Part shown: one piece after another, positions 1 through 9,391 of the stretch | How the letters are laid out: each line of letters opens with the position of its first letter | Numbering within the stretch: the first letter of the stretch is position 1 | Assembly (NCBI RefSeq): GCF_050433395.1 | Contig: NZ_JBNPXH010000005.1 | Coordinates: forward strand, 62,001 to 126,000 | Source of the DNA: Mobilitalea torta | Lineage (GTDB): Bacteria > Bacillota > Clostridia > Lachnospirales > Lachnospiraceae | Length of the DNA stretch: 64,000 bases | Direction of reading: 5' to 3' | Notes under the pieces: model-generated | Database searches by the model: none | Told to the model about the DNA's origin: nothing | What the model saw: only the letters and a program-made list of their open reading frames with translations | Made by a program: the position numbers and the translations under genes

Positions 1-2217
1 TTCATGCCGTTCTGTTCCATGGCCCTCTCCGGTCCCAGCCTCTTCTGGCACTGCTTCTCCGGGCTCTTCCCCCGCATAGTGAAGCAGGGCGGAATACATG
101 CTGACATTGCGGTGAGAGGCTCTGATGAACGCCAGCTCCGTAGTCGTCAGACCAACCATGGGAGAATACAGCACCCCCGCCAGGGGAATGTCCTGCCTCG
201 GATTATCGATAACCCTCAGCATATTCAGGATGGAGGTTATCTCAAGGGTCTGGAAATATCCCGTACCGGTATCCGCATATGCCGGGATTCCCTCCTGCAT
301 CAGCGTATTGACAAAAACATCCGACCATCCTGTCATACTCCGAAGCAGTATTACAATATCCCTTCGTCTCGCCGGACGGTGACGCTTGTTCTTCTGGTCA
401 AAGACCATCAATCCCGTCTCCGGATCAGTGATCTCCCTGATCTTTCTTGCAATCGCCCGGGCTTCCAGCTCTCTCTTCGTATAAACAGCCTCCTCGTCCG
501 TCTCTTCCCTCCCGGTCTCTTCTCTGATCTCCTCTCCGGCTTCCTCTGCATTCTCTTCGTCAGACAAGGCTTCCTCTGTGATCAGCACCAGCTCCGTATC
601 CCTGGCAATTCTGCAGAAATCCTCCTCCGACGGCATTTCTTCCGGGGTCAGACTCTCCTCATAGAGCTCTCCGTATTTTAAGGAAGCGGCCTCATCATAG
701 ACGATTCCCCCTATATTTCGCTGCATAATCTGCTGAAAGATCCGGTTAACATACTGCAATACCGTATCCCGGCTCCGGAAGTTCTTATCCAGATCGATTC
801 TCTGGTAATAATTAACCTCCCCTTCGCCGCTCTGTTCCTCACAGGAATAGCTCCCGTACTTCTCCATGAATATCTCCGGCATAGCCAGCCGGAATTTATA
901 GATGCTCTGCTTCACATCCCCTACCATAAATCGATTGGGCCTTCCCATATCCTCTTTGGAAATGCTTCGCAGAATCGTCTCCTGCACCATATTGCTGTCC
1001 TGATACTCATCGATTAGAATTTCCGCAAACTGTTCGCTCAGTTCAATGGCCGCATCGGTGGGTCCGGCTCCGGCGCTTCCCTCCCCATCCGGCGCGGACT
1101 CTTCCACAAGTATCTTGAGGGCAAAATGCTCCAGATCATTGAAATCAATCAGATTCTTCTCTTCCTTCTTCCGGGCAAATTCATCCATGAACTCCAGGGT
1201 AAGATCAAAGAGCACCTGCATAATCCTGCCGACTGCCTGCAGATCCTTCAGCATCTCCTCCGGGGGCTGGAAGAAATATTGATTGGTCAGATCCTTCAGT
1301 CCCTTCTTGACCTCCTCCCGCAGCTCCTTAACCCTTTCCTTCTTCCAGGGATTAACGCCTTCCTCCCTTTTACCGGACAGACGGGCATAGGATACTCCGG
1401 GGAACAGCTTCGCATATTCCTCATAGCTCTCCGCTTTATTCAACGCCTCCAGAAGACCCCTGTCTGACAGCAGAGCCGCCTCATAGGCCATGGGCCCGTC
1501 CAATTCCCGGCATAGCTCCATGGCCTGAGCATTCTTCCGGCCCAGATCCTCCAGCACAAGCTTCACATAATCCAGCAGCTCTTCCATCCAGGATGTCCGA
1601 TTCATTTCTTCCGGGGAATTGACCTCAAAGCGCTTCCTCATCCGTAAAATCCATGCCTTGGGCCAGGGATCGCTCATGGCAAAGCCATATAGCTGCAATA
1701 TCAGCTCTTCAATAGGCAAATCCGATTTGGAGTAGGAATAGCTTTCAACAAAATCATGGAATGCTTCCGTCCCCTCCTCGTACCACCTCTCCAGGATATC
1801 GGAGACCACATCGGATTTCATCAGGGTGATTTCCGCATCCTCCGCAATCTTGAAGGAGGGATCGAGATCAATTCTATGAAAATAATTACGGATCACATGG
1901 AGGCAGAAGCTGTGGATTGTGGTGATCTGAGCGCTTTGCAGCAGGGAAACCTGTCTCTGAAGATGAAGATTATCCGGCTTCTCCTGAAGCTTCTTATCAA
2001 TCGCCTTGCCAATCCTGTCCTTCATCTCTGCCGCCGCCGCATTGGTGAAGGTCACCACTAAGAGATGGTCAATATCAAGGGGTGTCTCACCTTCACAAAT
2101 CATAGAAATAATCCGCTCCACCAGCACCGCGGTCTTCCCGGAGCCGGCTGCCGCGGATACCAGAAGGTTCTTATTCCTCGTATCGATTACTTTCTGTTGT
2201 GCTTCTGTCCAAGCCAT
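1..2217 (-). CDS. addA: ATP-dependent helicase/nuclease subunit A (AddA), N-terminal 739 codons, cut by left edge
   Basis: AddA is the UvrD-like helicase and nuclease subunit of the AddAB complex, which resects double-strand breaks for RecA loading. Only the N-terminal part lies in the window. The start reads MAWTEAQQ and is followed at once by the Walker A stretch SAAAGSGKTA, typical of the family. Two ATGs are adjacent (2220 and 2217). The ribosome site GGAGGAGG is too close to the first and well spaced for the second, so 2217 is preferred. The frame stays open to base 1, so the gene continues to the left; the C-terminal nuclease domain is not seen. The gene follows addB and a secreted-protein gene on the same strand, about 120 bp after the stop of the latter. 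Family identity is clear. Confidence 0.93.
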   Translation of the reverse strand, partial: MAWTEAQQKVIDTRNKNLLVSAAAGSGKTAVLVERIISMICEGETPLDIDHLLVVTFTNAAAAEMKDRIGKAIDKKLQEKPDNLHLQRQVSLLQSAQITTIHSFCLHVIRNYFHRIDLDPSFKIAEDAEITLMKSDVVSDILERWYEEGTEAFHDFVESYSYSKSDLPIEELILQLYGFAMSDPWPKAWILRMRKRFEVNSPEEMNRTSWMEELLDYVKLVLEDLGRKNAQAMELCRELDGPMAYEAALLSDRGLLEALNKAESYEEYAKLFPGVSYARLSGKREEGVNPWKKERVKELREEVKKGLKDLTNQYFFQPPEEMLKDLQAVGRIMQVLFDLTLEFMDEFARKKEEKNLIDFNDLEHFALKILVEESAPDGEGSAGAGPTDAAIELSEQFAEILIDEYQDSNMVQETILRSISKEDMGRPNRFMVGDVKQSIYKFRLAMPEIFMEKYGSYSCEEQSGEGEVNYYQRIDLDKNFRSRDTVLQYVNRIFQQIMQRNIGGIVYDEAASLKYGELYEESLTPEEMPSEEDFCRIARDTELVLITEEALSDEENAEEAGEEIREETGREETDEEAVYTKRELEARAIARKIREITDPETGLMVFDQKNKRHRPARRRDIVILLRSMTGWSDVFVNTLMQEGIPAYADTGTGYFQTLEITSILNMLRVIDNPRQDIPLAGVLYSPMVGLTTTELAFIRASHRNVSMYSALLHYAGEEPGEAVPEEAGTGEGHGTERHE

Positions 2218-2337
2218 CATTTCCTCCTCCAGGCATCCTTTTCAAAACCATTCCCTAAATTATGATCTGTCTTCGTTTCCGCCAGCTATCAAGACTTCTG
2301 TTTTAACCTCAGTCAACACTCTTATCAAATAGCCTCG

Positions 2338-4059
2338 TCAAATTTTAATGCTCCAAACCTTCAATCTGCCCTCCATAACAGCCGCCCATGAGACAACACC
2401 ATCATGATAAACCGGACGCTCATGGGAATTTAGCGGAAGTCTGCCAAGAGAGGACGCAGGAGTAAGAACCTGCCCATCTGCGGATAAAACCATATAAAAG
2501 GTATCTGTCTCTGTCGACCACAGGATTACAAGCCGGTCATCCGCCTCAACGACCTGCGGAGCGACCGCATGCTTATCCGTGTAATCCGTGAGCCAATGTA
2601 CGCCATAGTCTGTTACCGGTGTAAGCGGAGAATTGCTATTGTCATTGATATCTGTTGAGGTGGCACCGCTGCGGGTCTCTCCGCCCAGGAACATGGACGG
2701 GGATACTTCCCTGGCTGTAGGGTCAAATATTTGTACAAACAGATTTTGCTTCTCCTCCTCTGCCTTCTCACCGATTGACTTTACGGATGCCCCAACCAGT
2801 ACTACTCCCTTGCTCGTCTCCGCAAGATTCCCCAATTGCGCAAAGGTCCGGTTGACGATATACATATTGTAATTCGCGTTTGATTGAAGGTAGAACCGGA
2901 ACAATAGCTTTTCACTTTCGTTGGAGGTGATCACAAAGCCTCTGTCATAAGCATCTCCATGATCCGCATATACAAACCCACCCGTTTTATTACTCCAGAT
3001 CACGCTCTGGTTAAAGGAATGTGAGGTATACGGAATATTCCAGACGGAACCCCATTCTACCGGTGACATATCGGAAATCCTTACACCAATCACATTATTT
3101 GACTGATGGCCATTGTACATTTTACGTGCATAATTCACCATGAGATAATCGCCGCCAATTGCCGAGGCACAATTACCGTAAGCGAAGGGGATCATTGTAT
3201 TTCCATCCTGGCCCATTATGCTTTCCCCCCGGAAGCCTGCGGTTTTAATGTGTTCGCCCTTCGGTGAATATTGGGAGATGAACACCGTCTGATCCGTATA
3301 TGCGGAGCCCTCCCTTCCCCAGATAACATAGAAATTCCCATCCTTGTCGGAGATCACATCCCCCAGCCTCGGATATTTTACATCCAGGCTCAGTTCTCCG
3401 GCAGGCATTTTGATTTTAAGGTTTTTTCCCTCTATGTATGCATAAGCCAACCCTTCTCCCTTATAATCAAACTGCTGGACGGGAGAAACATCCGCCCAAT
3501 TAGCCACATAGGTTTCCAGCGTATCTCGCAAATCAGGAACTTCAGATCCTAATCTGTCATATGGGATGCGTTTAACTACAACCTTGAATTTAACTTTGGC
3601 ACCATACTTCTTACCAAGATTGGGATTGCGTTTTTTGCCGCTGATATATAACCTTTCATCGGACAGCTGGAGCGTGACCGTCTCTTTCACAGATTTCACA
3701 TTCTCCTCCATGAAATGATAATTTTCTATCGCGAGATAGCCTTTCTCATTATCCGTTACGCTGATGCCCTTCCAATCACTTGTCTGTATCACGGTTAAAT
3801 TTTTCGTCGATTTGATACCCAGCTCTATCTTGGAACCTTCATACATCGTTAAGGTATAGATGCCGTTTTTATCCTTCTTTAAGGTTGGTTCAAGCCCCAT
3901 TTCCTTGGGATACCTGCTGCCAGGCGATTCTATTATCTTCATTTCACCGGTAAATTCTAAATTGTACTTTACAGCAGCCCCTGCTGTCTGCGCCGGAACA
4001 AATCCTATCATGAAAGATGCTATTAATATAATCCATAAGCTTTTCATCATTTTCGTCAT
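2338..4059 (-). CDS. Secreted protein of unknown function lying between addB and addA
   Basis: The 573-residue product starts MTKMMKSLW and has a signal peptide (hydrophobic residues about 6-28, ending AGAA). The ATG at 4059 is chosen because AGGAGG lies 8 bases upstream; a longer frame starting inside the end of addB has no such site. Residues 30-190 look like a beta-rich N-terminal domain. From about 220 on there are recurring hydrophobic-strand and Gly/Asp-turn units (for example DKDGNFYVIWGRE and SNKTGGFVYADHGD) that suggest a beta-propeller, though no named family is recognised. No LPXTG motif, SLH domain or other anchor is visible. The gene starts 43 bp after addB and ends 120 bp before addA, so it interrupts a gene pair that is usually adjacent. 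Function is unknown. Confidence 0.85.
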   Translation of the reverse strand: MTKMMKSLWIILIASFMIGFVPAQTAGAAVKYNLEFTGEMKIIESPGSRYPKEMGLEPTLKKDKNGIYTLTMYEGSKIELGIKSTKNLTVIQTSDWKGISVTDNEKGYLAIENYHFMEENVKSVKETVTLQLSDERLYISGKKRNPNLGKKYGAKVKFKVVVKRIPYDRLGSEVPDLRDTLETYVANWADVSPVQQFDYKGEGLAYAYIEGKNLKIKMPAGELSLDVKYPRLGDVISDKDGNFYVIWGREGSAYTDQTVFISQYSPKGEHIKTAGFRGESIMGQDGNTMIPFAYGNCASAIGGDYLMVNYARKMYNGHQSNNVIGVRISDMSPVEWGSVWNIPYTSHSFNQSVIWSNKTGGFVYADHGDAYDRGFVITSNESEKLLFRFYLQSNANYNMYIVNRTFAQLGNLAETSKGVVLVGASVKSIGEKAEEEKQNLFVQIFDPTAREVSPSMFLGGETRSGATSTDINDNSNSPLTPVTDYGVHWLTDYTDKHAVAPQVVEADDRLVILWSTETDTFYMVLSADGQVLTPASSLGRLPLNSHERPVYHDGVVSWAAVMEGRLKVWSIKI

Positions 4060-4102
4060 AAAGTGTACCTCCTGAGTGGTAATACCCTGATCCATATCCT
4101 TG

Positions 4103-7100
4103 TCATTCCCCAAATATCTCATCCTTTATCTCCTGCGCCGGCTTCTTCGCCAGATTACGGAAGGTATGCCCCGGCAGCCTGCTGTCAAAGCCGCAGGCAG
4201 AACGGTATTCGCAGTAATCACAGGCTGTTTGCTTATCGCTGCGATAGGGATTCAACCTGGTATCACCGCCGAGAATCTGTTCACTGTCCCCGGCCAGCTT
4301 CCCATTTACATAGTCAACCAGCGCTTCCATCTGCTTCCTGCTTGCCGCAGAGGAGCGTTTTGCCAGTTCTCCCTCTTTGTTGGTCTCCGCAGGGATAATC
4401 TCTGATTTTACACCGGCCCGAAGGGTATCGTCCGGGCCGGCCAGCTTCTGATCCATCAAAGCAAGCACATGCCTGTCGGAATTCACCAGACCGTTCATTC
4501 TGAGGCTCTTATAGATTTCCTCCTCTACTTGATCCGACTTTGCGACAATGGGGTCATCGATATGGTAGTAGAAAATACCCGATGGGATAATCTCCTTCCC
4601 CTGATACCGTTTGGCCAGATAATCCAGGGCCGCACTCAAATACACGGATAATTGCTGCTGGAGTCCGTAATAAATGCGCCCGATGTCGAAGAAGGTGTTC
4701 CCCGATTTGTAATCAACTACCCGTACATAGACCCTATCCTCCTCCTCGTATAAATCAAGGCGGTCAATTCTGCCCGTCAGAGTCAGCGCCGAGGAAGGAA
4801 TATGGTAAAAGGGCATCTCATAGCCCGCCGGCTCAAAGGCTCCCTGACGAATCTGGTTGCACAGGGCCCAGAGGGTCCTGACGGTAATGCGTTCCATACG
4901 GGTAACAAGATACTCATTCCGTTTCGAGCTGCGCAGGAAGGAATTCTCATATTCCTCCACGGCCTTTCGCACACTTTCCACCGCCCATTCCTCCCGCACC
5001 TCCTCCGGGATGGTATGCCAGGAATATTCGGATCCGTCCAGCCTTTTAGAAAAATCGTCAATGGCATTATGAAAGATATTGCCGATATCCGGGATCGCCA
5101 GCTTGTATTCCCGGCGCTCCTCCAGCTCCAATCCATAGCTCATAAAATGGGCAAAGGCACAGCCCGCATAGCGCTCCAGCCTGGTCACGCTGCCCCGCAG
5201 CTCCCTGCCGTACAAAAGTCTTGCCGCCTCCCTGGAAATGCCCCTTTCTTCATTAATGTAGAAAGCACCCCGGATTAACTGGCTGAGAATCGGCTTCTTC
5301 TCCTCCCGGGAGCAGTAATAATGGTACAGCTCCTTCCACAGCACCGAGGGTTCTTTCTGATGAAATTCCCGAAGTCCCTGCATCAGGCAGGCAAGTCCTT
5401 CATCCCGCAGGCTGTGCTCCAGATCCTGACTCTCCTCCTCTTCGTCCCTTATGCGCAGACGCGGGAAGAGCTGCATCAATTTGCCCACCAAAAAGGATGG
5501 ATTCACAGACTTACCCTCATCATTCACCTTGTGATAGGTAAGATACAGCTTGTCCCTTGGCTTGGTCATATTCAGATAGACATAGAACTGTTCCGTAAAT
5601 GCCTGCTGGCGTTTTGTGGGGGCCATTTCAAAGTTATTACTTATCAACAGCTCCCGCTCCAAATCTGAGAAAATTCCACCGGTTGAAATCGGCTTGGGGA
5701 TAACCCCTTCATTTACCCCCACAAAGAACAGCACCTTGATATCCTTCAGTCTGGTCCGCTCCGTATCACCCACGACCACCTCGTCCACTCCGGGGGGAAT
5801 TAATCCCACCTTCACCTCTACAAAGCCGGTATCCAGTATCTCCCCAAACTCCTTCAAGGTCACGTGCTCCGTTCCGAGAAGCAGCACCATCTGGTCATAT
5901 AAATCCATAATAATCTTGTAAACCTGCTGAAATTCTTTTGCAATCAGCGGCTGGTTATGCTTCTCAAAGAAGCTGACGTATTTCTCCAGCTTTTGCTCCA
6001 CCTCAAGACGGACCCCCAGCTCATAGAGTGCCTGGGTATAATCCCTCAAGGTCTTCTCCTTATCCTTAAGCACCTCATGAACCGGCTGGAGCAGTTCGAC
6101 GATTCTGCTGCGGATTCCATTCATCCGTTCCAGGTCAATTGCCTCCCTGCTGCGGTAGCTTCTGGCAAAGGGCTCCGACCAGCGTTTATTACCCCGAATC
6201 CCCGTGGCCAGAAGATAATTCTCCAGCAGATCAATATCACCGGTATCAATATCCGTAAGGCCTGTCCTAAGGAAACGCAGTATTCCTTCATAGCTGTAAT
6301 CCTCACTCATAATTGCCACCACAGAGCGAAGCAGCTCGACGAAGGGATTCGTCAGAATATCCTTCTTATAATCAATAAAGCATGGGATTCCAGCCAGGGC
6401 GAAGCTCCTTCCCGCAATTCTTCCGTATTCCGGGACATTTCCGCAGACCACGGCGATATCCTGGTAACGGTACCCTTTCTCCCTTACCAGCCGTTTGATT
6501 TCTCTTGTGACAAAATCAATCTCTTTGCCGGCATCCTTCGCCGCATGAATCGAGATTTCCTCCTGCTCCTTCTCATACGGCTCCCAGGGAAAACGGAACA
6601 AATTATGCTCCAGAGAGGCCAGGGCCGGGGAGTTCAGAAACCGGTAGGGCACCCTTCGCTTTCCCTTCCTCGAATATACCAGGGGCTTTAATTCTATGAA
6701 AGCCGTCTCGGCAGCAGTCTTCTCCTGGTATGCCAAGACCCCTGTATCAGCTTCTCCCCCATGCATCAAGGCTGCTGCCCCTGTGCCGGCCCCTCCGGCG
6801 CTCCCCGGGACTTCTTCCTCTATGACGGCTTCCTCCGCATACACAGGGGGATCAATCTCCACCTTCTCTTCCTCTGCCAGACTGTACAGCTTTTGTATTG
6901 TCTTTCTGCTAAGCCCAAAGAGCTGATGTTCCTTCACCTCTTCCTGAATATTCTCCTTCGGATCAATGGTTACGGTCACCATCACCTTCTTGGCACAGCG
7001 CAGCAGCTTGCGCAGAATCTGATACTGGCAGGGCGTGAAGCCGGTAAATCCGTCCAGACAGATTACGGTTCCCTTCACCCACTGGGAATAATCAATGGCA

Positions 7101-7657
7101 TCATTTAATACCGCCAGCAATTCCTCGGCAGTAATATAACGTTCCTTCATAAAGGTACGGAAACCCTCATAGATCGTCAGCAGATCCTTCAGCTTCGCCT
7201 GCAGCACCGGCTTCCTCCGGGAGACCTCCTGCATCCGCTCAAAATCCTCCGGCCCGATATTATACTGGTAAAGCTCGGACAATACGGATTTCAGCTCTCC
7301 GATGAACCCCGGCTTCCTGACATTGGAGCCAAAGAGGATTAACTCCTTTTTCTTCTCAGCCGCCACCTTCCGCAGCACCATGCTCTTTCCCGTATCCTCC
7401 AGCACCGGGGCGTCATATCCCCCCACTTCATCAAAAATCCGGTAAGCAAAGCGTAAAAAGCTAAGGATATCCACATTCATAACACCGTGTTCCGGGTGCA
7501 TGGCAACGATATCCTTCTGAGTCTGCAAAGTGAACTGTTCCGGCACAATCACCAGATAATTGATATCCGGATGCTTCCTGGATACCCGGATCACTTCGCG
7601 GTATAATTGATAGGATTTGCCGGAACCGGCACTTCCCAGAAATAATTGTAAGGACAT
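4103..7657 (-). CDS. addB: ATP-dependent helicase/nuclease subunit B (AddB)
   Basis: AddB is the partner of AddA; it recognises Chi-like sites and carries a second RecB-type nuclease. The 1184-residue length is normal for the family. The start MSLQLFLGSAGSGKS gives a Walker A motif at residues 8-15. Near the C-terminus, Cys1146, Cys1149 and Cys1155 have the C-x2-C-x5-C spacing of the AddB iron-sulfur staple; a fourth Cys (YAGCAFAH) lies about 330 residues upstream. The nuclease motif is seen in VRVVDYKSG. The ribosome site GGAGGG lies just upstream of the ATG at 7657. An acidic, Ala/Gly-rich insertion near residues 280-310 (GSAGGAGTGAAAL) looks like a linker. It is the first gene of the addB / secreted protein / addA run. 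Confidence 0.95.
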   Translation of the reverse strand: MSLQLFLGSAGSGKSYQLYREVIRVSRKHPDINYLVIVPEQFTLQTQKDIVAMHPEHGVMNVDILSFLRFAYRIFDEVGGYDAPVLEDTGKSMVLRKVAAEKKKELILFGSNVRKPGFIGELKSVLSELYQYNIGPEDFERMQEVSRRKPVLQAKLKDLLTIYEGFRTFMKERYITAEELLAVLNDAIDYSQWVKGTVICLDGFTGFTPCQYQILRKLLRCAKKVMVTVTIDPKENIQEEVKEHQLFGLSRKTIQKLYSLAEEEKVEIDPPVYAEEAVIEEEVPGSAGGAGTGAAALMHGGEADTGVLAYQEKTAAETAFIELKPLVYSRKGKRRVPYRFLNSPALASLEHNLFRFPWEPYEKEQEEISIHAAKDAGKEIDFVTREIKRLVREKGYRYQDIAVVCGNVPEYGRIAGRSFALAGIPCFIDYKKDILTNPFVELLRSVVAIMSEDYSYEGILRFLRTGLTDIDTGDIDLLENYLLATGIRGNKRWSEPFARSYRSREAIDLERMNGIRSRIVELLQPVHEVLKDKEKTLRDYTQALYELGVRLEVEQKLEKYVSFFEKHNQPLIAKEFQQVYKIIMDLYDQMVLLLGTEHVTLKEFGEILDTGFVEVKVGLIPPGVDEVVVGDTERTRLKDIKVLFFVGVNEGVIPKPISTGGIFSDLERELLISNNFEMAPTKRQQAFTEQFYVYLNMTKPRDKLYLTYHKVNDEGKSVNPSFLVGKLMQLFPRLRIRDEEEESQDLEHSLRDEGLACLMQGLREFHQKEPSVLWKELYHYYCSREEKKPILSQLIRGAFYINEERGISREAARLLYGRELRGSVTRLERYAGCAFAHFMSYGLELEERREYKLAIPDIGNIFHNAIDDFSKRLDGSEYSWHTIPEEVREEWAVESVRKAVEEYENSFLRSSKRNEYLVTRMERITVRTLWALCNQIRQGAFEPAGYEMPFYHIPSSALTLTGRIDRLDLYEEEDRVYVRVVDYKSGNTFFDIGRIYYGLQQQLSVYLSAALDYLAKRYQGKEIIPSGIFYYHIDDPIVAKSDQVEEEIYKSLRMNGLVNSDRHVLALMDQKLAGPDDTLRAGVKSEIIPAETNKEGELAKRSSAASRKQMEALVDYVNGKLAGDSEQILGGDTRLNPYRSDKQTACDYCEYRSACGFDSRLPGHTFRNLAKKPAQEIKDEIFGE

Positions 7658-7792
7658 AAACCCTCCATTCTGCCATCCCCTGGTTTGAAGAACTTATCTA
7701 TAGAAATAAAATAACTCTGCATAAAATAGAAACAGGTTTAATAATATATAGTAAGATTAAGACATGAAGCAAATCATGCCCGGAGGTTAGAG

Positions 7793-8230
7793 ATGGCAAA
7801 GACGAAAATAGTCGTAATCCAATTAAAAGAAATCATATATACGGTAATTTTTGCGGCGCTCGGTATTCTTCTGATTCTACTTCTCATATTTATGTTCAAG
7901 CCCGACAAAGATAAGGAAGCTTCCTCTGCAGAGACCGGTCTGTATACCGCAGGCGTTTACACCTCCTCCATAGCCTTAAATGACACCACGCTGAACCTGG
8001 AGGTGGTAGTGGATAAAGACCACATAAACTTTGTAGGCATCAAAAATATTGATGAAGCAATCACTACTATGTATCCTCTGGTAGAGCCTTCCCTGGACGC
8101 AATCGCGACACAGCTTTACAATGACATTCCCATTGACCGGGTCGAGATTATGGAGGACAAAAAATTCACTCAGCAGCTTTTAATCGATGCCATTAAGCTT
8201 GCCCTGGAAAAGGCGGAACGAAAAGAATAG
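7793..8230 (+). CDS. Small membrane-anchored protein, possibly a degenerate FMN-binding-like domain
   Basis: The 145-residue protein has one N-terminal membrane segment (residues about 13-36, rich in Ile and Leu) followed by a charged stretch and an extracytoplasmic domain of about 95 residues. The start is fixed by CGGAGG 8 bases upstream of the ATG. The outer domain begins GLYTAGVYTSSI and continues with alternating strands, ending in two helices (FTQQLLIDAIKLAL). This order resembles the FMN-bind fold, but the usual SGAT motif that carries covalent flavin is absent, so the likeness is structural guesswork. It is divergent from addB and is followed by a strong intrinsic terminator, so it is probably transcribed alone. 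Confidence 0.75.
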   Translation: MAKTKIVVIQLKEIIYTVIFAALGILLILLLIFMFKPDKDKEASSAETGLYTAGVYTSSIALNDTTLNLEVVVDKDHINFVGIKNIDEAITTMYPLVEPSLDAIATQLYNDIPIDRVEIMEDKKFTQQLLIDAIKLALEKAERKE

Positions 8231-8242
8231 TATAAATCATAC

Positions 8243-8312
8243 AGGATGCTGTAAAGCTCAGTACTTCCGTGCTGCCACAGGGCAGCACCATCAGCTTGAC
8301 GGCATCCTTTTT
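8243..8312 (+). terminator. Intrinsic terminator after the small membrane-protein gene
   Basis: A long hairpin starts with AGGATGC (8243-8249) and closes with GCATCCT (8302-8308). It has an inner GTGCTGCC/GGCAGCAC stem and is followed by a run of five T (8308-8312). It lies 12 bases after the stop codon at 8230. Confidence 0.85.
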
Positions 8313-8318
8313 ATACAT

Positions 8319-9206
8319 TTACTGCTCACGTAAATATCTTTTATACGGGGAAACCTCATTCTGGAATATGATCCCGATGATCCCGGGACCGGTGTGCGCC
8401 CCTATGGCACAGCCCACATAATTGTCAATCATATTCCGGCAGCCGTAGGTTTTAGACAGCTGCTCCTTCACCGCTTCCATCGTCGCCGCATCGTCTCCAT
8501 GCAAAATCCCTATGGTCTGGGTCTCCAGATCCGCTCCCCGTTCGCCCACGATGGCAATCAGGCGTTTTAGGGACTTCTGTCTGCCTCTCACCTTCTCGAT
8601 GGATTCCAATGCTCCATTGTCATTGACATGAATAATCGGCTTGATGTCCAGCAGTCCTCCGGCAATCGCCGAGGTTTTGCTGAGTCTTCCTCCCTTTAGA
8701 AGATATTCCAGAGTACTGACGGTAAATACCTGTTCACAATGCTGGCAATGCCACTGTATTCCATCAATAATCTCCTCCTTGGAGGCACCGTTCTTCTGCA
8801 TCAGCAGGGCGTAATAGGCGGATATGCCAAAGCCCAGGGAGGCACATTTGGAATCAATAATTGTAATATCGAAATCCGGATACTTTTCCAGCAGCTCTCG
8901 TTTGGCCAGGTTGGCAGCATTAAAGGTTCCCGCAATTCCGGTGGAAAAGCAGATATAAATCACCTCATCCCCAGCCGCAGCATAGGGTTCAAAGTGATCG
9001 CAGAACATCTGGGCGTTGATATGATAGGTCTTCACATCCTTGCCGCTTCTCAGGATATCGTAGAACTCCTCCGGCTGTATCGTCTCACCGTCAAAATAAT
9101 CCTTCTCATCGATCACCACCGGAGTTGGAATTACATGAAGATGAAACCGTTCCTTAATCTGCCGTGTTATATCAGAAGCCGAATCTGTAATAATTTTCAG
9201 TGCCAC
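8319..9206 (-). CDS. DegV family fatty-acid-binding protein
   Basis: DegV proteins bind a fatty acid; in several Firmicutes they deliver host or exogenous fatty acids to the FakA kinase. The 295-residue product has the N-terminal ITDSASD motif, the ICFSTGIAGTFNAA segment that forms the lipid-head pocket, and the LLKGGRLSKT motif of the second subdomain, all typical. The start codon is GTG at 9206 with AGGAGGAG well spaced upstream. No fakA gene is in the window, so the partner kinase would be elsewhere. A 14-bp perfect palindrome lies 20 bases upstream of the start. Confidence 0.93.
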   Translation of the reverse strand: MALKIITDSASDITRQIKERFHLHVIPTPVVIDEKDYFDGETIQPEEFYDILRSGKDVKTYHINAQMFCDHFEPYAAAGDEVIYICFSTGIAGTFNAANLAKRELLEKYPDFDITIIDSKCASLGFGISAYYALLMQKNGASKEEIIDGIQWHCQHCEQVFTVSTLEYLLKGGRLSKTSAIAGGLLDIKPIIHVNDNGALESIEKVRGRQKSLKRLIAIVGERGADLETQTIGILHGDDAATMEAVKEQLSKTYGCRNMIDNYVGCAIGAHTGPGIIGIIFQNEVSPYKRYLREQ

Positions 9207-9225
9207 TTCTTCTCCTCCTCTTAGT

Positions 9226-9239
9226 TGCGGATATCCGCA
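9226..9239. promoter_or_regulatory. Perfect 14-bp palindrome upstream of the degV-family gene
   Basis: TGCGGATATCCGCA is its own reverse complement and lies in the 5' region of the DegV gene (start at 9206). It could be an operator or a short hairpin near the start of the mRNA. No matching regulator gene is adjacent. Confidence 0.35.
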
Positions 9240-9391
9240 GTTGATATGATCCCCTTACTGCCCATCTCCTTTTACTCTGCCCGGCAGCCCATCGTTTCAG
9301 GCCAAAACCGGGGAGCCGATATTAAGCGTTTTTATAATGATATCATTTTTTTATCCGGTTGAATACCATTTTTTCTTTCTATTTTATCTTC

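Noticed and set aside
4..681. 225-codon plus-strand frame at the left edge
   Set aside because: It is antisense to the well-supported addA frame and has no ribosome site.
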